Shown: positions 7,261-14,640 of the stretch, in pieces
Layout: every line of letters starts with the position of its first letter
Position numbering within the stretch: the stretch's first letter is position 1
Assembly: GCA_902801845.1 (NCBI GenBank)
Contig: CADCJW010000001.1
Coordinates: 204,376 to 268,375, forward strand
Direction of reading: 5' to 3'
Source of the DNA: an uncultured Eubacteriales bacterium
GTDB lineage: Bacteria > Bacillota > Clostridia > Christensenellales > CAG-138
Length of the DNA stretch: 64,000 nt
The notes under the pieces: generated by a model
Databases searched by the model: none
Told to the model about the DNA's origin: nothing
What the model saw: the letters and a program-made list of their open reading frames with translations, nothing else
Program-made: the position numbers and the translations under genes

Positions 7261-8289
7261 ATGAAAGCAGCGCGAAGGGATGCTATCCTTTTGTTCGTTT
7301 TGCTGCTGACCGTCGTTTTTTTGGTCAGCTGTGCCCCGGCGCCCTCCCCTGAAGCGACGGCGACCTCCTCCCCCGTCCCCACCCGCGTTCCCACTTTGTA
7401 CCGCTCTCAAATCGATCCCACGCCCTGCCCCACGCTGCCGGCGCCCTTGCTCTATTCGGCCGCGCCTACCGCTGAACCCACTCAGCCGCCTGCACCCACG
7501 CCCCGTCCGGAAGGGCTCCTTGGTGGAAAATACGCCTGGCGGTTCACCGATAAAGAGGTGCTGACCGACCACACCTATTCCAACAGCACCGTCTCCATAT
7601 CCTGGGACATGTATCGGGACGAAATAAGCTACTCCAGCCCCGTCACCTTCTACGTGGCCGACGTGCTGGTCCAGGACGTGACATCGCTTACGACAGCTTT
7701 TGCCAAGGGGCGCTATGAAAATGGCGGTACCAGACCCATGGAAGACATTGCGAAAAACAGCAATTCCATCATCGCCATCTCCGGCGACTTCGCCCGCTGG
7801 CACAAGAACGGCATCATCGTGCGCAACGGCGAGGTGTTTCGGCAGATCAAGCACACCTCCGATCTGTGCGTGCTGTATAGAAACGGCGTGATGGAGACTT
7901 ACACCCCCAGGACCATCTCCGTTCAGGAGGTCCTGGATATGGACCCCTGGCAGAGCTGGCATTTCGGGCCGGAACTCCTCGACCACGAGGGACAGCCCAA
8001 GAAAAAGTTCAACACCGAGGTATGGGGCCGCAATCCTCGTTCCGTCATCGGCTACTACGAGCCGGGACACTACTGTCTGGTGATCGTGGACGGGCGGCAG
8101 GGCAAATACTCCCTCGGTCTCAACATGCAAGAGCTGAGCCAACTTATGTATTCCCTTGGCTGTGTCCGTGCATACAACCTGGACGGCGGCGCCACAGCCC
8201 ACATGACCTGGGCCGGAAAGGTGATCAACTCCCCCAGCAAGGCTCGAAAGGTCCACGACATTATCTGTGTCTGCTTCCCTGAAATCTGA
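7261..8289 (+). CDS. phosphodiester glycosidase (NAGPA-domain) lipoprotein
   Basis: A 342-aa exported protein. The signal peptide ends in the lipobox LVSC with Cys24, so it should be a membrane-anchored lipoprotein. A Pro-rich tether (about 25-80) leads into a phosphodiester glycosidase domain (about 110-342) with YNLDGGATAHM near the end and the GHYCLVIVDGRQ strand, typical of the NAGPA/DUF2233 family. Members remove sugar from phosphodiester-linked glycoconjugates; the substrate in this cell wall is unknown. Start 7261 is chosen over 7222 because AAGGAGGTGA lies 6 nt upstream and the earlier ATG overlaps the promoter. A close paralogue of similar length lies at 16770-17837. Confidence 0.85.
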   Translation: MKAARRDAILLFVLLLTVVFLVSCAPAPSPEATATSSPVPTRVPTLYRSQIDPTPCPTLPAPLLYSAAPTAEPTQPPAPTPRPEGLLGGKYAWRFTDKEVLTDHTYSNSTVSISWDMYRDEISYSSPVTFYVADVLVQDVTSLTTAFAKGRYENGGTRPMEDIAKNSNSIIAISGDFARWHKNGIIVRNGEVFRQIKHTSDLCVLYRNGVMETYTPRTISVQEVLDMDPWQSWHFGPELLDHEGQPKKKFNTEVWGRNPRSVIGYYEPGHYCLVIVDGRQGKYSLGLNMQELSQLMYSLGCVRAYNLDGGATAHMTWAGKVINSPSKARKVHDIICVCFPEI

Positions 8290-8298
8290 TTATACGAG

Positions 8299-8325
8299 CC
8301 TGCCTTTTCGGCAGGTTTTCTTTTT
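8299..8325 (+). terminator. intrinsic terminator
   Basis: CCTGCC / GGCAGG stem with 5-nt loop followed by a T-rich run (TTTTCTTTTT), 10 nt after the lipoprotein gene. Confidence 0.85.
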
Positions 8326-8356
8326 GGAAAAACCCTGTGCAGGTCCCGCCCGCATG

Positions 8357-8365
8357 TGGTATACT
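8357..8365 (+). promoter_or_regulatory. extended -10 promoter of rmuC
   Basis: TGGTATACT with no clear -35 box, 29 nt before the chosen rmuC start. Confidence 0.6.
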
Positions 8366-8394
8366 GTTTTCAATACATGAACGGAGGCGTATCC

Positions 8395-9645
8395 ATGGTT
8401 CTCGCCATTCTCATCCTTTCCTCCCTGTCTTTGGTAGCCCTCATCGTAACGATCATCCTGCTGGTGCAGCTTCGCAACGCCGATCGGTATGAGGACATCC
8501 TGGACAAGCTGTCCGATCAACGTCGGGAGCTGAATGACGCCGTTCACTCCGCTCTGAACGGATACGGACAGCTCATGAGCGATGGGCAGCACAGCTTCGC
8601 CCGCCAGCAGAACGACAACCAGCGGAGCTTCCAGCAGAGCGTGGAACTGCGTCTGGATGCATTTGAGAAGGCAAATCTGGAGCGATTGGGTTCCTTCGAA
8701 AGGACCAACACGGAGCGATTGGACGGCATCCGCGCTACCATGGAAAAACGCATCTCCTCCATGCAGGAGGACAACAACAAGCGGCTGGATCAGATGCAGC
8801 AGATCGTGGACGAGAAGCTGCAAACCACCTTGGAAAACCGGATCAGCAAAAGCTTCGAGATGGTCAGCAAGCAGCTGGAAGCGGTCTATAAGGGCCTAGG
8901 CGAGATGCAGCAGGTGGCCGCCGGGGTCACGGATCTTAAGAAGGTCCTGTCCAACGTAAAGACCCGGGGCATCCTGGGTGAGATCCAGCTGGGCGCCATT
9001 TTGGAGGAGATCCTCTCCCCCGAGCAGTACGATACCAACGTGGCCACCCGCCCCGGCAGCGCCGATCGGGTGGAATATGCCGTGAAGCTCCCGGGAAACG
9101 GGGAGAACACGGTCTACCTTCCCATCGACGCCAAGTTCCCCGGCGACACCTATGCCGCCCTTATGGACGCCTATGACGCGGGCGATCCTGCCGCCATCGC
9201 CGCGGCCACCGCCGCCCTCACCACCCGGCTCAAGCAGGAAGCCAAGGATGTTTCCTCCAAGTATATCGCGCCCCCCGCCACGACGGACTTCGCCATCATC
9301 TTTCTCCCCTTCGAGGGGCTCTATGCGGAGGCGGTGAACCGAGGCATGGTGGAGGAATTGCAGAAGCGGTATAAGGTGAACCTGGCCGGGCCCTCCACCA
9401 TGGCCGCCCTGCTGAACAGTCTGCAGATGGGGTTCCGCACCCTGGCCATCGAAAAGCGGTCCAGCGAGGTGTGGGAGATTTTGCGGTCCGTCCGCACGGA
9501 GTTCGACAAGTTCGGGGATGTGCTGGAAGCCTCTCAGCGGCACCTGCAGCAGGTCTCCGGCGATCTCGATCAGCTGGTGGGCGTACGGACAAGGCAGATA
9601 CAAAGCAAGCTGAAAAATGTGGAAAAGCTGGAGGACGGCCAGTAA
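8395..9645 (+). CDS. rmuC: DNA recombination protein RmuC
   Basis: A 416-aa protein with one N-terminal membrane helix (about residues 3-25), a long coiled coil (about 30-165, many Gln/Asn/Glu/Arg heptads) and the RmuC nuclease-like domain (about 180-400: TRGILGEIQLGAILEEIL, then LPIDAKFPGDTY and DFAIIFLPFEGLYAEA). RmuC is thought to limit inversions and process recombination structures. Start 8395 is preferred to 8356 because GGAGG lies 8 nt upstream and the longer start would overlap the promoter. The next ORF, a tiny leader, begins 33 nt after the stop and no separate promoter or terminator is seen between, so read-through into the ABC gene is possible. Confidence 0.9.
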   Translation: MVLAILILSSLSLVALIVTIILLVQLRNADRYEDILDKLSDQRRELNDAVHSALNGYGQLMSDGQHSFARQQNDNQRSFQQSVELRLDAFEKANLERLGSFERTNTERLDGIRATMEKRISSMQEDNNKRLDQMQQIVDEKLQTTLENRISKSFEMVSKQLEAVYKGLGEMQQVAAGVTDLKKVLSNVKTRGILGEIQLGAILEEILSPEQYDTNVATRPGSADRVEYAVKLPGNGENTVYLPIDAKFPGDTYAALMDAYDAGDPAAIAAATAALTTRLKQEAKDVSSKYIAPPATTDFAIIFLPFEGLYAEAVNRGMVEELQKRYKVNLAGPSTMAALLNSLQMGFRTLAIEKRSSEVWEILRSVRTEFDKFGDVLEASQRHLQQVSGDLDQLVGVRTRQIQSKLKNVEKLEDGQ

Positions 9646-9678
9646 ACACTTTTCGATTTTGAGAAAGGACAGACAGCC

Positions 9679-9705
9679 ATGGTCAAGTATCGGTTTTCCT
9701 TCTGA
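9679..9705 (+). CDS. eight-codon leader peptide MVKYRFSF (candidate regulatory ORF)
   Basis: ATG at 9679 is preceded by AAAGGA at the right distance (9 nt) and followed by eight codons and TGA. Such an ORF is too short for a normal gene finder. Its last three codons and the first base of its stop (9694-9703) form one arm of a hairpin and so lie within the predicted attenuator of the downstream exporter gene. The peptide contains K3-Y4-R5, the basic-any-basic pattern reported for macrolide-dependent ribosome arrest, and Ser7 before the last sense codon, a position liked by chloramphenicol/linezolid arrest. Whether it is translated is unproven; the coincidence of SD, ORF and hairpin arms is the evidence. 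Confidence 0.6.
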   Translation: MVKYRFSF

Positions 9706-9757
9706 CCGATAGAAGGAAAATCCATTTCATTCCTTCTATCGCACAGAGGATAGGAGG
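9694..9757 (+). promoter_or_regulatory. four-arm translational attenuator before the ABC exporter
   Basis: Arm 1 (9694-9703) pairs perfectly over 10 bp with arm 2 (9711-9720). Arm 2 extended (9707-9718) pairs perfectly over 12 bp with arm 3 (9730-9741). Arm 3 (9732-9740) pairs over 9 bp, one of them G-U, with arm 4 (9749-9757), which is the Shine-Dalgarno of the exporter. Thus 1:2 plus 3:4 hides the SD, while 2:3 frees it. A ribosome halted near codon 4 of the leader would cover arm 1 and favour 2:3. There is no T-run after any hairpin, so control of translation rather than termination is expected. Confidence 0.65.
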
Positions 9758-9762
9758 TACAT

Positions 9763-11355
9763 ATGAAACTATATCACAGACGCAATCGCGCCGCTTTTTT
9801 GGGTGCACTGTTTTGTATCCTGTGCAGCAACGCCTTGGCCGTCGTGCTGCAGTTCTTTAAAGGCGACGTGCTGGATCACGCCATTGCCGGTGAGCTCCAG
9901 GAGACCCTCCGATACGGATCGCTGCTCATCTCGTTCATTCTGGGCGAGGTGCTGTTCTACTATTTCTACAGACGGTGCAGCGCAAAGTATGCGGTCGGCT
10001 GCACGCGGCTTCTGAAGCGAGATATCTTTAACAGCATCCTGCATCGCTCCTATATCGACTTCAAGGCATGCCCCCAGGGCGAATACATCGCCAAGCTGAC
10101 CAGCGAAACGGACGCCGTTCGGGACCGCCGATTTCGGATGCTGCCGATGCTCTTCGATATCCTGTCCAAGATCCTCTTCGTCAGCGCCGCCCTGTTCCTG
10201 CTCGACTGGCGGCTCGCCCTCATCACAATAGCTCTGCTGACGACGCCGCTCTATATCCCTAAATTGATCGAAAAGCGGCTGCAAAAGGCGCAGACAGAAT
10301 ATCTGCAGGCCGTGGAGGAGAGCCTGGCCAAGGTGAACGACTGGCTCCACGGATTCGAGATCATCAAAAACTTTGCGGTGGAAAAGCAAATCCTTTCCAA
10401 ATTCGACGCTTCAAATGATCTTGTGGCAGATAAACTTCAAAAGGATAGCCTGCTGAGCGCCGTTTCCCAGCTAATCACCACGCTGATCTCATATCTATCC
10501 TACTTCATCGTCCTCGCATTCGCCGCCTGGCTCGTTTTGCGAGGCAAATTCACGGCGGGCAGCTTCTTCGTGGCGATCGGAATGATCGATCAGCTCTCCT
10601 ATCCCTTGATTTCCCTGGCGGAGATCATTCGTCAGCTGGTGGCCATCCGACCCACCTGCGAGGCGATGGATGAGTTTATCGCAAAAAGCATGGACGAAAC
10701 CGACGAAAAGCCGTTGCAGGCCATCCAACAAGGAATCGAATACCGGGATGTATCCTTCGCCTATTCAGATGGACCGCAGATCCTCCATCATTTCGATCTA
10801 TCTGCACTGCTTGGACAGAAGATCCTCATTAAGGGGCCAAGCGGCTGCGGCAAAACGACGGCGGTCAACCTGTTGCTTCGATACTATGAGGTGAACGATG
10901 GGCAAATCACCATCGACGGCACGCCAATTTCAGCCTATTCGAGCACATACGACTGCATGACCGTTGTACGGCAAGAAGCGGTGCTGTTCCGGGATACGCT
11001 TCGGAACAATCTCACCATGTTTCGTCCTGTCTCCGACGAATCGCTGATCGCCCTGCTGCATGAGTTAGGTCTGTCAAGATTTGCAACCAAGGCAGCTCTG
11101 GACGCACAGATCATTGAAAACGGAGCGAACCTGTCCGGCGGGGAAAAGAAGCGGATATGTCTGGCTCGCGCTTTGCTGCGGGATACGGAGGTGCTGATCC
11201 TGGACGAGCCTTTGGCGAACCTGGACGACGCTACGGCAAGGAAGATCGAAGATCTGTTGCTGTCGATCCAGGGAAAGCTGCTGTTGGTGGTGTCCCACCA
11301 ATTCTCCGAGGAAAAACTGCCACAATTCGACCAGGTGCTGACAATGGAAGCATAA
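9763..11355 (+). CDS. ABC exporter, fused permease and ATPase
   Basis: A 530-aa half-transporter. Residues 1-290 carry about six membrane helices of the exporter type; residues 325-530 form the ATPase with Walker A GPSGCGKTT (358-366), signature LSGGEKKR (from 457), Walker B VLILDEP (477-483) and switch His in VVSHQ. It would work as a homodimer. Family members export drugs, peptides or lipids; the leader and attenuator upstream argue for antibiotic or peptide export. The gene is visibly poorer in GC (for example around 10381-10440) than its neighbours, a possible sign of transfer. SD TAGGAGGT lies 5 nt from the ATG but is predicted to be masked. Substrate unknown. Confidence 0.88.
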   Translation: MKLYHRRNRAAFLGALFCILCSNALAVVLQFFKGDVLDHAIAGELQETLRYGSLLISFILGEVLFYYFYRRCSAKYAVGCTRLLKRDIFNSILHRSYIDFKACPQGEYIAKLTSETDAVRDRRFRMLPMLFDILSKILFVSAALFLLDWRLALITIALLTTPLYIPKLIEKRLQKAQTEYLQAVEESLAKVNDWLHGFEIIKNFAVEKQILSKFDASNDLVADKLQKDSLLSAVSQLITTLISYLSYFIVLAFAAWLVLRGKFTAGSFFVAIGMIDQLSYPLISLAEIIRQLVAIRPTCEAMDEFIAKSMDETDEKPLQAIQQGIEYRDVSFAYSDGPQILHHFDLSALLGQKILIKGPSGCGKTTAVNLLLRYYEVNDGQITIDGTPISAYSSTYDCMTVVRQEAVLFRDTLRNNLTMFRPVSDESLIALLHELGLSRFATKAALDAQIIENGANLSGGEKKRICLARALLRDTEVLILDEPLANLDDATARKIEDLLLSIQGKLLLVVSHQFSEEKLPQFDQVLTMEA

Positions 11356-11360
11356 TAAAC

Positions 11361-11396
11361 AAAAAAAGGACCCCGCAGGATATCCTACGGGGTTCC
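11361..11396 (-). terminator. intrinsic terminator of the phosphoesterase gene
   Basis: Read on the minus strand: ACCCCG / CGGGGT stem with an inner AGGA/TCCT part, followed by a run of seven T. The plus side lacks a T-run, so it mainly serves the minus-strand gene; it may still slow transcripts of the ABC gene. Confidence 0.75.
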
Positions 11397-11401
11397 TGTG
11401 C

Positions 11402-12586
11402 TTATGCCCAGGGCATTTTCAACGTAAAGGATTCGCTCTTTTCATCCATCTCATATCGCTTTTCCTTGTGAGAGGGATCGTCCAGCCAATCGTAATCGTC
11501 CAGGTAGGGCGAATAGTTGATGCAGCGGATCTCGTGGTCCTCCTCGTCGAACTGCATAAGCCGGAGGTAGCCGCCGCCGCCCTCCTTTCCTGCCGCCTGA
11601 TAGTTCATCATGATCTCGTAGACCGTCCGCTCCTTCACCCCGTCCCCATCGTCGTCGAAGGCATCCTCCAAGGTGTAGAGGCCGTACCGATGGCCGCACA
11701 GGACCATGTATACGTTGGAGCACTTGGCGATTACCTGCTCCCGCAGTTGTTCCCCCGCCTGGGAAAGGGTCCCCTCCGTGGTGATGAAGTCGTGCACACA
11801 CAGGATGCCCACCCGATCCGGATACTTTTGGAAGCTCTTGACGATAAACTGAATGGCCTTCTTATCCGGTGCATGGCTCATATACACGAAGATATAGTTG
11901 CGCCCTGAGACGGTGACCAGATCGTAATGACCCCGATTGTTTTCAAAGCTCTCGCCGTAGCAGGTCTGTTGATTGTATTTCTTTTCCCCAAAGTATTTCC
12001 AATAGTTCTTGTACCCGCCTTTGGAGGGGTCCATGTCGTGATTGCCGGCCAGGACGCCCGTGGGGATGCCTTCGATCAGGTCCATGGCCTCCCGGGCCAC
12101 TCGCCAATTCTCCTCGCTGTTGTTCACATGAACGAGATCGCCGGTGTGGACAATGTAGACCAGATGCATCTTTTCCGCCTGGTCGCGCAAAAAGCCGGTC
12201 ATGACGGGATAGATGTCGGGCAGATCCTTAGCGGCATAATTGGCGTAATGCTGCGTATCGGACATCCAGGCCACGGTCTCCACCCCCTCCGGGACGACGT
12301 ATCGCTCCTCTGGCGGGGGTGTATCAGTAGGCTCCAGCGTGAAGGTGGGCGCCAGGGTCGGTTCGGGCGTGGGCGGCTCCGTAACCTCGGGCACGAAGGT
12401 GTCCTCATCCGACGGATAGGGCCAGGGAGTCTCCTGCGGCGTCGGAGACGAGATCACCACTGGCACTTCGATCTCCACGCTGGTATCCTGGGTCGGCGCC
12501 GCCGTGGCGACAGGTGCTTGGGCCGACCCCTTGCATCCCGAAAGGATCAGCAACAGCGCTATGCAGATGAATGCTATCTTTTTCAT
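11402..12586 (-). CDS. calcineurin-like metallophosphoesterase lipoprotein
   Basis: A 394-aa lipoprotein: signal peptide with lipobox ILSGC (Cys18), Pro/Thr/Glu-rich tether (about 25-95), then a calcineurin-like domain with VAWMSDTQHY, HTGDLVH, GNHDMD, VHDF and CGHRYG metal motifs. The family cleaves phosphoesters outside the membrane; the substrate is not known. The ATG at 12586 has no Shine-Dalgarno, and a -10 TGATACTAT ends 6 nt before it, so a leaderless mRNA is likely. Divergent from the RNA/PPTase region; its own terminator follows. Confidence 0.88.
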   Translation of the reverse strand: MKKIAFICIALLLILSGCKGSAQAPVATAAPTQDTSVEIEVPVVISSPTPQETPWPYPSDEDTFVPEVTEPPTPEPTLAPTFTLEPTDTPPPEERYVVPEGVETVAWMSDTQHYANYAAKDLPDIYPVMTGFLRDQAEKMHLVYIVHTGDLVHVNNSEENWRVAREAMDLIEGIPTGVLAGNHDMDPSKGGYKNYWKYFGEKKYNQQTCYGESFENNRGHYDLVTVSGRNYIFVYMSHAPDKKAIQFIVKSFQKYPDRVGILCVHDFITTEGTLSQAGEQLREQVIAKCSNVYMVLCGHRYGLYTLEDAFDDDGDGVKERTVYEIMMNYQAAGKEGGGGYLRLMQFDEEDHEIRCINYSPYLDDYDWLDDPSHKEKRYEMDEKSESFTLKMPWA

Positions 12587-12592
12587 GGTTGT

Positions 12593-12621
12593 ATAGTATC
12601 ACAAGTCCCGGCAAAAGCCAA
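12593..12621 (-). promoter_or_regulatory. promoter placing transcription start at the ATG (leaderless)
   Basis: Minus strand: -35 TTGGCT (12616-12621), 17-bp spacer, extended -10 TGATACTAT (hexamer 12593-12598), then ACAACC and the ATG of the phosphoesterase gene. With a normal 6-nt discriminator, transcription starts on the A of ATG. Confidence 0.65.
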
Positions 12622-12697
12622 TCCGTGTTCACGGGATGTTAACATGGATTCTGCGTTTGTGTTGCACTTTGCACATACTCCTGCCCCATTTCTCCTC

Positions 12698-12920
12698 TAT
12701 ACTGTAGCCATCCCGAGAGGAAAGGAGGAGTTGCTTCCCGCAATAAACAACTGCCATGCATGCGTTTTCTGGGCTCCTGCCTTGCCCCCGGCGAGTACGT
12801 AACGCCGCAAAACAGGCAGCCTACCGACTCTCCGCCAACCTCCCACGCCCATGAGGAGCAGCAGGCGGCCATCATACCGAACGCGCCGGTTCCCCCTCCT
12901 TGCTTTCCGGCGCGTTCTTT
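12698..12920 (+). ncRNA. candidate structured RNA gene of about 210 nt (possibly 6S-like)
   Basis: The 348-bp gap 12587-12934 holds no convincing protein gene. A TATACT -10 (12698-12703) is followed by a region that can fold into a rod: GGAG(GA)GTTG (12724-12733) pairs with CAACCTCC (12836-12843), enclosing an apical hairpin (CTGCCTTGC at 12777-12785 with GCAA and GGCAG at 12807-12819, GGCG/CGCC at the tip). It ends in an 11-bp GC-rich hairpin (12879-12889 with 12907-12917) and TTT. Predicted transcript about 12710-12920. Size and rod shape recall 6S RNA, but no diagnostic sequence could be confirmed, and the -35 is poor. It might also be an mRNA leader attenuated before the PPTase gene. Confidence 0.4.
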
Positions 12921-12928
12921 GGTATCAT
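12900..12928 (+). promoter_or_regulatory. promoter of the PPTase gene placing transcription start at the ATG (leaderless)
   Basis: -35 TTGCTT (12900-12905), 17-bp spacer, extended -10 TGGTATCAT (hexamer 12923-12928), then TTCTCC and ATG. The -35 lies in the loop, and the spacer in the 3' arm, of the preceding terminator-like hairpin. Confidence 0.6.
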
Positions 12929-12934
12929 TTCTCC

Positions 12935-13513
12935 ATGAAGTTGTATCTGCTTTCCTGTCAAAACATCCATCAGCACGCTGAACGCATCCTGCCCCTGCTC
13001 CCTGAGCAGCGGCGACTTGCCTATGAGCGAACCAGGTCCCCCCTCTCTTTAGGGGCGGGGCTTTTGCTTGCCTCCGTGCTCAAAGTGCATTCGGACGACG
13101 ATCTTCGCTACGGCCCCCAAGGAAAGCCGTTTTTAGCCGCCGGCGGCCCCGAATTTAATCTCAGCCACAGCAAGGAGCACGTCCTTTTGGGCGTCAGCCA
13201 TGGGCCTATCGGCGTAGACATGGAGCGGGCGGATCGTCCCGTCTCCCCCGCCCTGAAAAAGCGGGTGTGCCTTCCCTGGGAAGAGGAGCTTCCCTTCCTG
13301 ACGGTCTACACCCGAAAGGAATGCGCCATGAAGCTTACGGGCCTGGGGTTCAGCCTGCCGCTAAATGAGATCGACACCACCCGCGAGTATACCTGGGATG
13401 GTGCCGCCTATCATTTTCTATCCACTACCTGTGACGGATATGTGATCTCCGTTCTTTCCACCGAAGAAATATTGCCCGAGATTCAAAGGCTGCAGCCGGA
13501 GGAGCTGCTGTAA
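12935..13513 (+). CDS. 4'-phosphopantetheinyl transferase family protein
   Basis: A 192-aa Sfp-type enzyme that moves phosphopantetheine from CoA to a serine of carrier proteins. Motifs in order: FNLSHSKEHVLLGVS, GVDMERADRP (Mg-binding Asp/Glu) and TRKECAMKLTGLG (the usual W-x-KE-x3-K motif with Thr-Arg at its start). Sequence 5' of 12935 is open in frame but lies in the RNA candidate, so the ATG at 12935 is chosen; it lacks a Shine-Dalgarno and follows a -10 by 6 nt. The 3' end overlaps the convergent aminotransferase gene by 31 nt. The carrier protein served may be AcpP (38053-38274) or a secondary pathway. Confidence 0.85.
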   Translation: MKLYLLSCQNIHQHAERILPLLPEQRRLAYERTRSPLSLGAGLLLASVLKVHSDDDLRYGPQGKPFLAAGGPEFNLSHSKEHVLLGVSHGPIGVDMERADRPVSPALKKRVCLPWEEELPFLTVYTRKECAMKLTGLGFSLPLNEIDTTREYTWDGAAYHFLSTTCDGYVISVLSTEEILPEIQRLQPEELL

Positions 13514-14640
13514 TTCCTTTGGATGAATCTTCGGATGCGAGCGGCTGCCTCCAGAAGCAGCGGCTCTTTTTTAGTATAGGCGAGGCGAACGTATCCGGGC
13601 CAGGAAAAGGCATTGCCGGGAGTCAGGGCTACCCCCTCCTCCGACAGCAGCTTCCTGCAAAAGGACATGTCATCGTCCAGATGGGAAACGTCCAGCCAGA
13701 GATAGAACGCGCCCCGATTCCTATGAATCGGGATCTCTTTTTGCAGGGACAGATCATCCACCAAAACATCGCGCCGTGCCCGAAACTCCGCGGCCAATTC
13801 ATGCCCATATCCGCTGTCCATGGTCAGCGCCGCCAAAGCCGCCCGCTCAGACAGGGAGCAGGGACACCCCACGGCATGGCTTTGATACCCGCCCATGGCC
13901 GCGGCAACGTTGGCGGGAGCGACGGCATAGCCGATCCGCAGCCCCGCCATGGCGTACGCCTTAGAGGCGGCGTTCACCAAAATAAGCCGTTCTCGTGCCA
14001 CAGGGAACGCGTACAAGCTGACGAAATCCCCCTCGTACACAAAGGAGCTGTACACCTCGTCGGCGATGATATAGAGGTCGTGCTCCACGCAGATGTCGAC
14101 AATCTCTTTCAGTTGTTCCGGATCGTATACCGCGCCCGTAGGATTGACCGGGTTATTCAGCAGCAGCGCCTTGGTCCGCTTTGTGATATGGCCCTCGACA
14201 TCCGCCGCACATACGGTGAAGTCATGATGGGGATCACCCGCCACCGGAACGGGCTCTGCGCCGGAGAGACGGATCATCTCGGGATAGCTGGTATAGCAGG
14301 GCACTGGCAGAAGCACCTCGTCCCCCGGGCCGCATAGGCATTGGACAGCCCCGTGGACCTGCGGCTTTGCCCCAGAGCCGATGAGGATCTCCCCCTCGTT
14401 CCACCCCATATGGGCCCTCACGGCAGCCTTTAGATCGGCGGACCCGGTGGCCGGAACGTAGCCGGTTCGGTCCTCCCCAAGGGCAGCCAGTATGGCCTGC
14501 TTTCCCTCCTCCGGCATGGGCAGATCCACCTGCCCTGCCGTCAGGTTGATGACGTCCCGGCCGGACGAAGCCATCTGACGAGCCTGCTGATCCAGCTCCA
14601 TGGTCAAAGAGTGCTGCACTTGACGACATATCGGTTTCAT
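13483..14640 (-). CDS. PLP-dependent class I/II aminotransferase
   Basis: A 385-aa fold-type I aminotransferase: NLTAGQVDLPMPEE near the start, NNPVNPTGAVY, IADEVYSSFVYEG, and NAASKAYAMAGLRIGYA with the PLP-binding Lys. This is the aspartate/aromatic aminotransferase group (AspC/PatA-like); the exact amino acid is not fixed by sequence. The start at 14640 (MKPICRQVQH) overlaps the symporter stop by ATGA and has GAAGGA upstream. Coupling with a dicarboxylate/amino acid symporter suggests it uses aspartate or glutamate taken up by that transporter. Overlaps the convergent PPTase gene by 31 nt. Confidence 0.86.
   Translation of the reverse strand: MKPICRQVQHSLTMELDQQARQMASSGRDVINLTAGQVDLPMPEEGKQAILAALGEDRTGYVPATGSADLKAAVRAHMGWNEGEILIGSGAKPQVHGAVQCLCGPGDEVLLPVPCYTSYPEMIRLSGAEPVPVAGDPHHDFTVCAADVEGHITKRTKALLLNNPVNPTGAVYDPEQLKEIVDICVEHDLYIIADEVYSSFVYEGDFVSLYAFPVARERLILVNAASKAYAMAGLRIGYAVAPANVAAAMGGYQSHAVGCPCSLSERAALAALTMDSGYGHELAAEFRARRDVLVDDLSLQKEIPIHRNRGAFYLWLDVSHLDDDMSFCRKLLSEEGVALTPGNAFSWPGYVRLAYTKKEPLLLEAAARIRRFIQRNYSSSSGCSL

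Noticed and set aside
9601..9762. Microcin-C-like operon suggested by a tiny peptide gene plus exporter
   Set aside because: There is no MccB/ThiF-like adenylating enzyme or other modification gene, and the pairing with the exporter's Shine-Dalgarno explains the region better.
12760..12981. 73-aa open frame in the 12.6-12.9 kb gap
   Set aside because: No Shine-Dalgarno, low-complexity Pro-rich sequence, and it runs through the terminator hairpin and into the PPTase gene in another frame.
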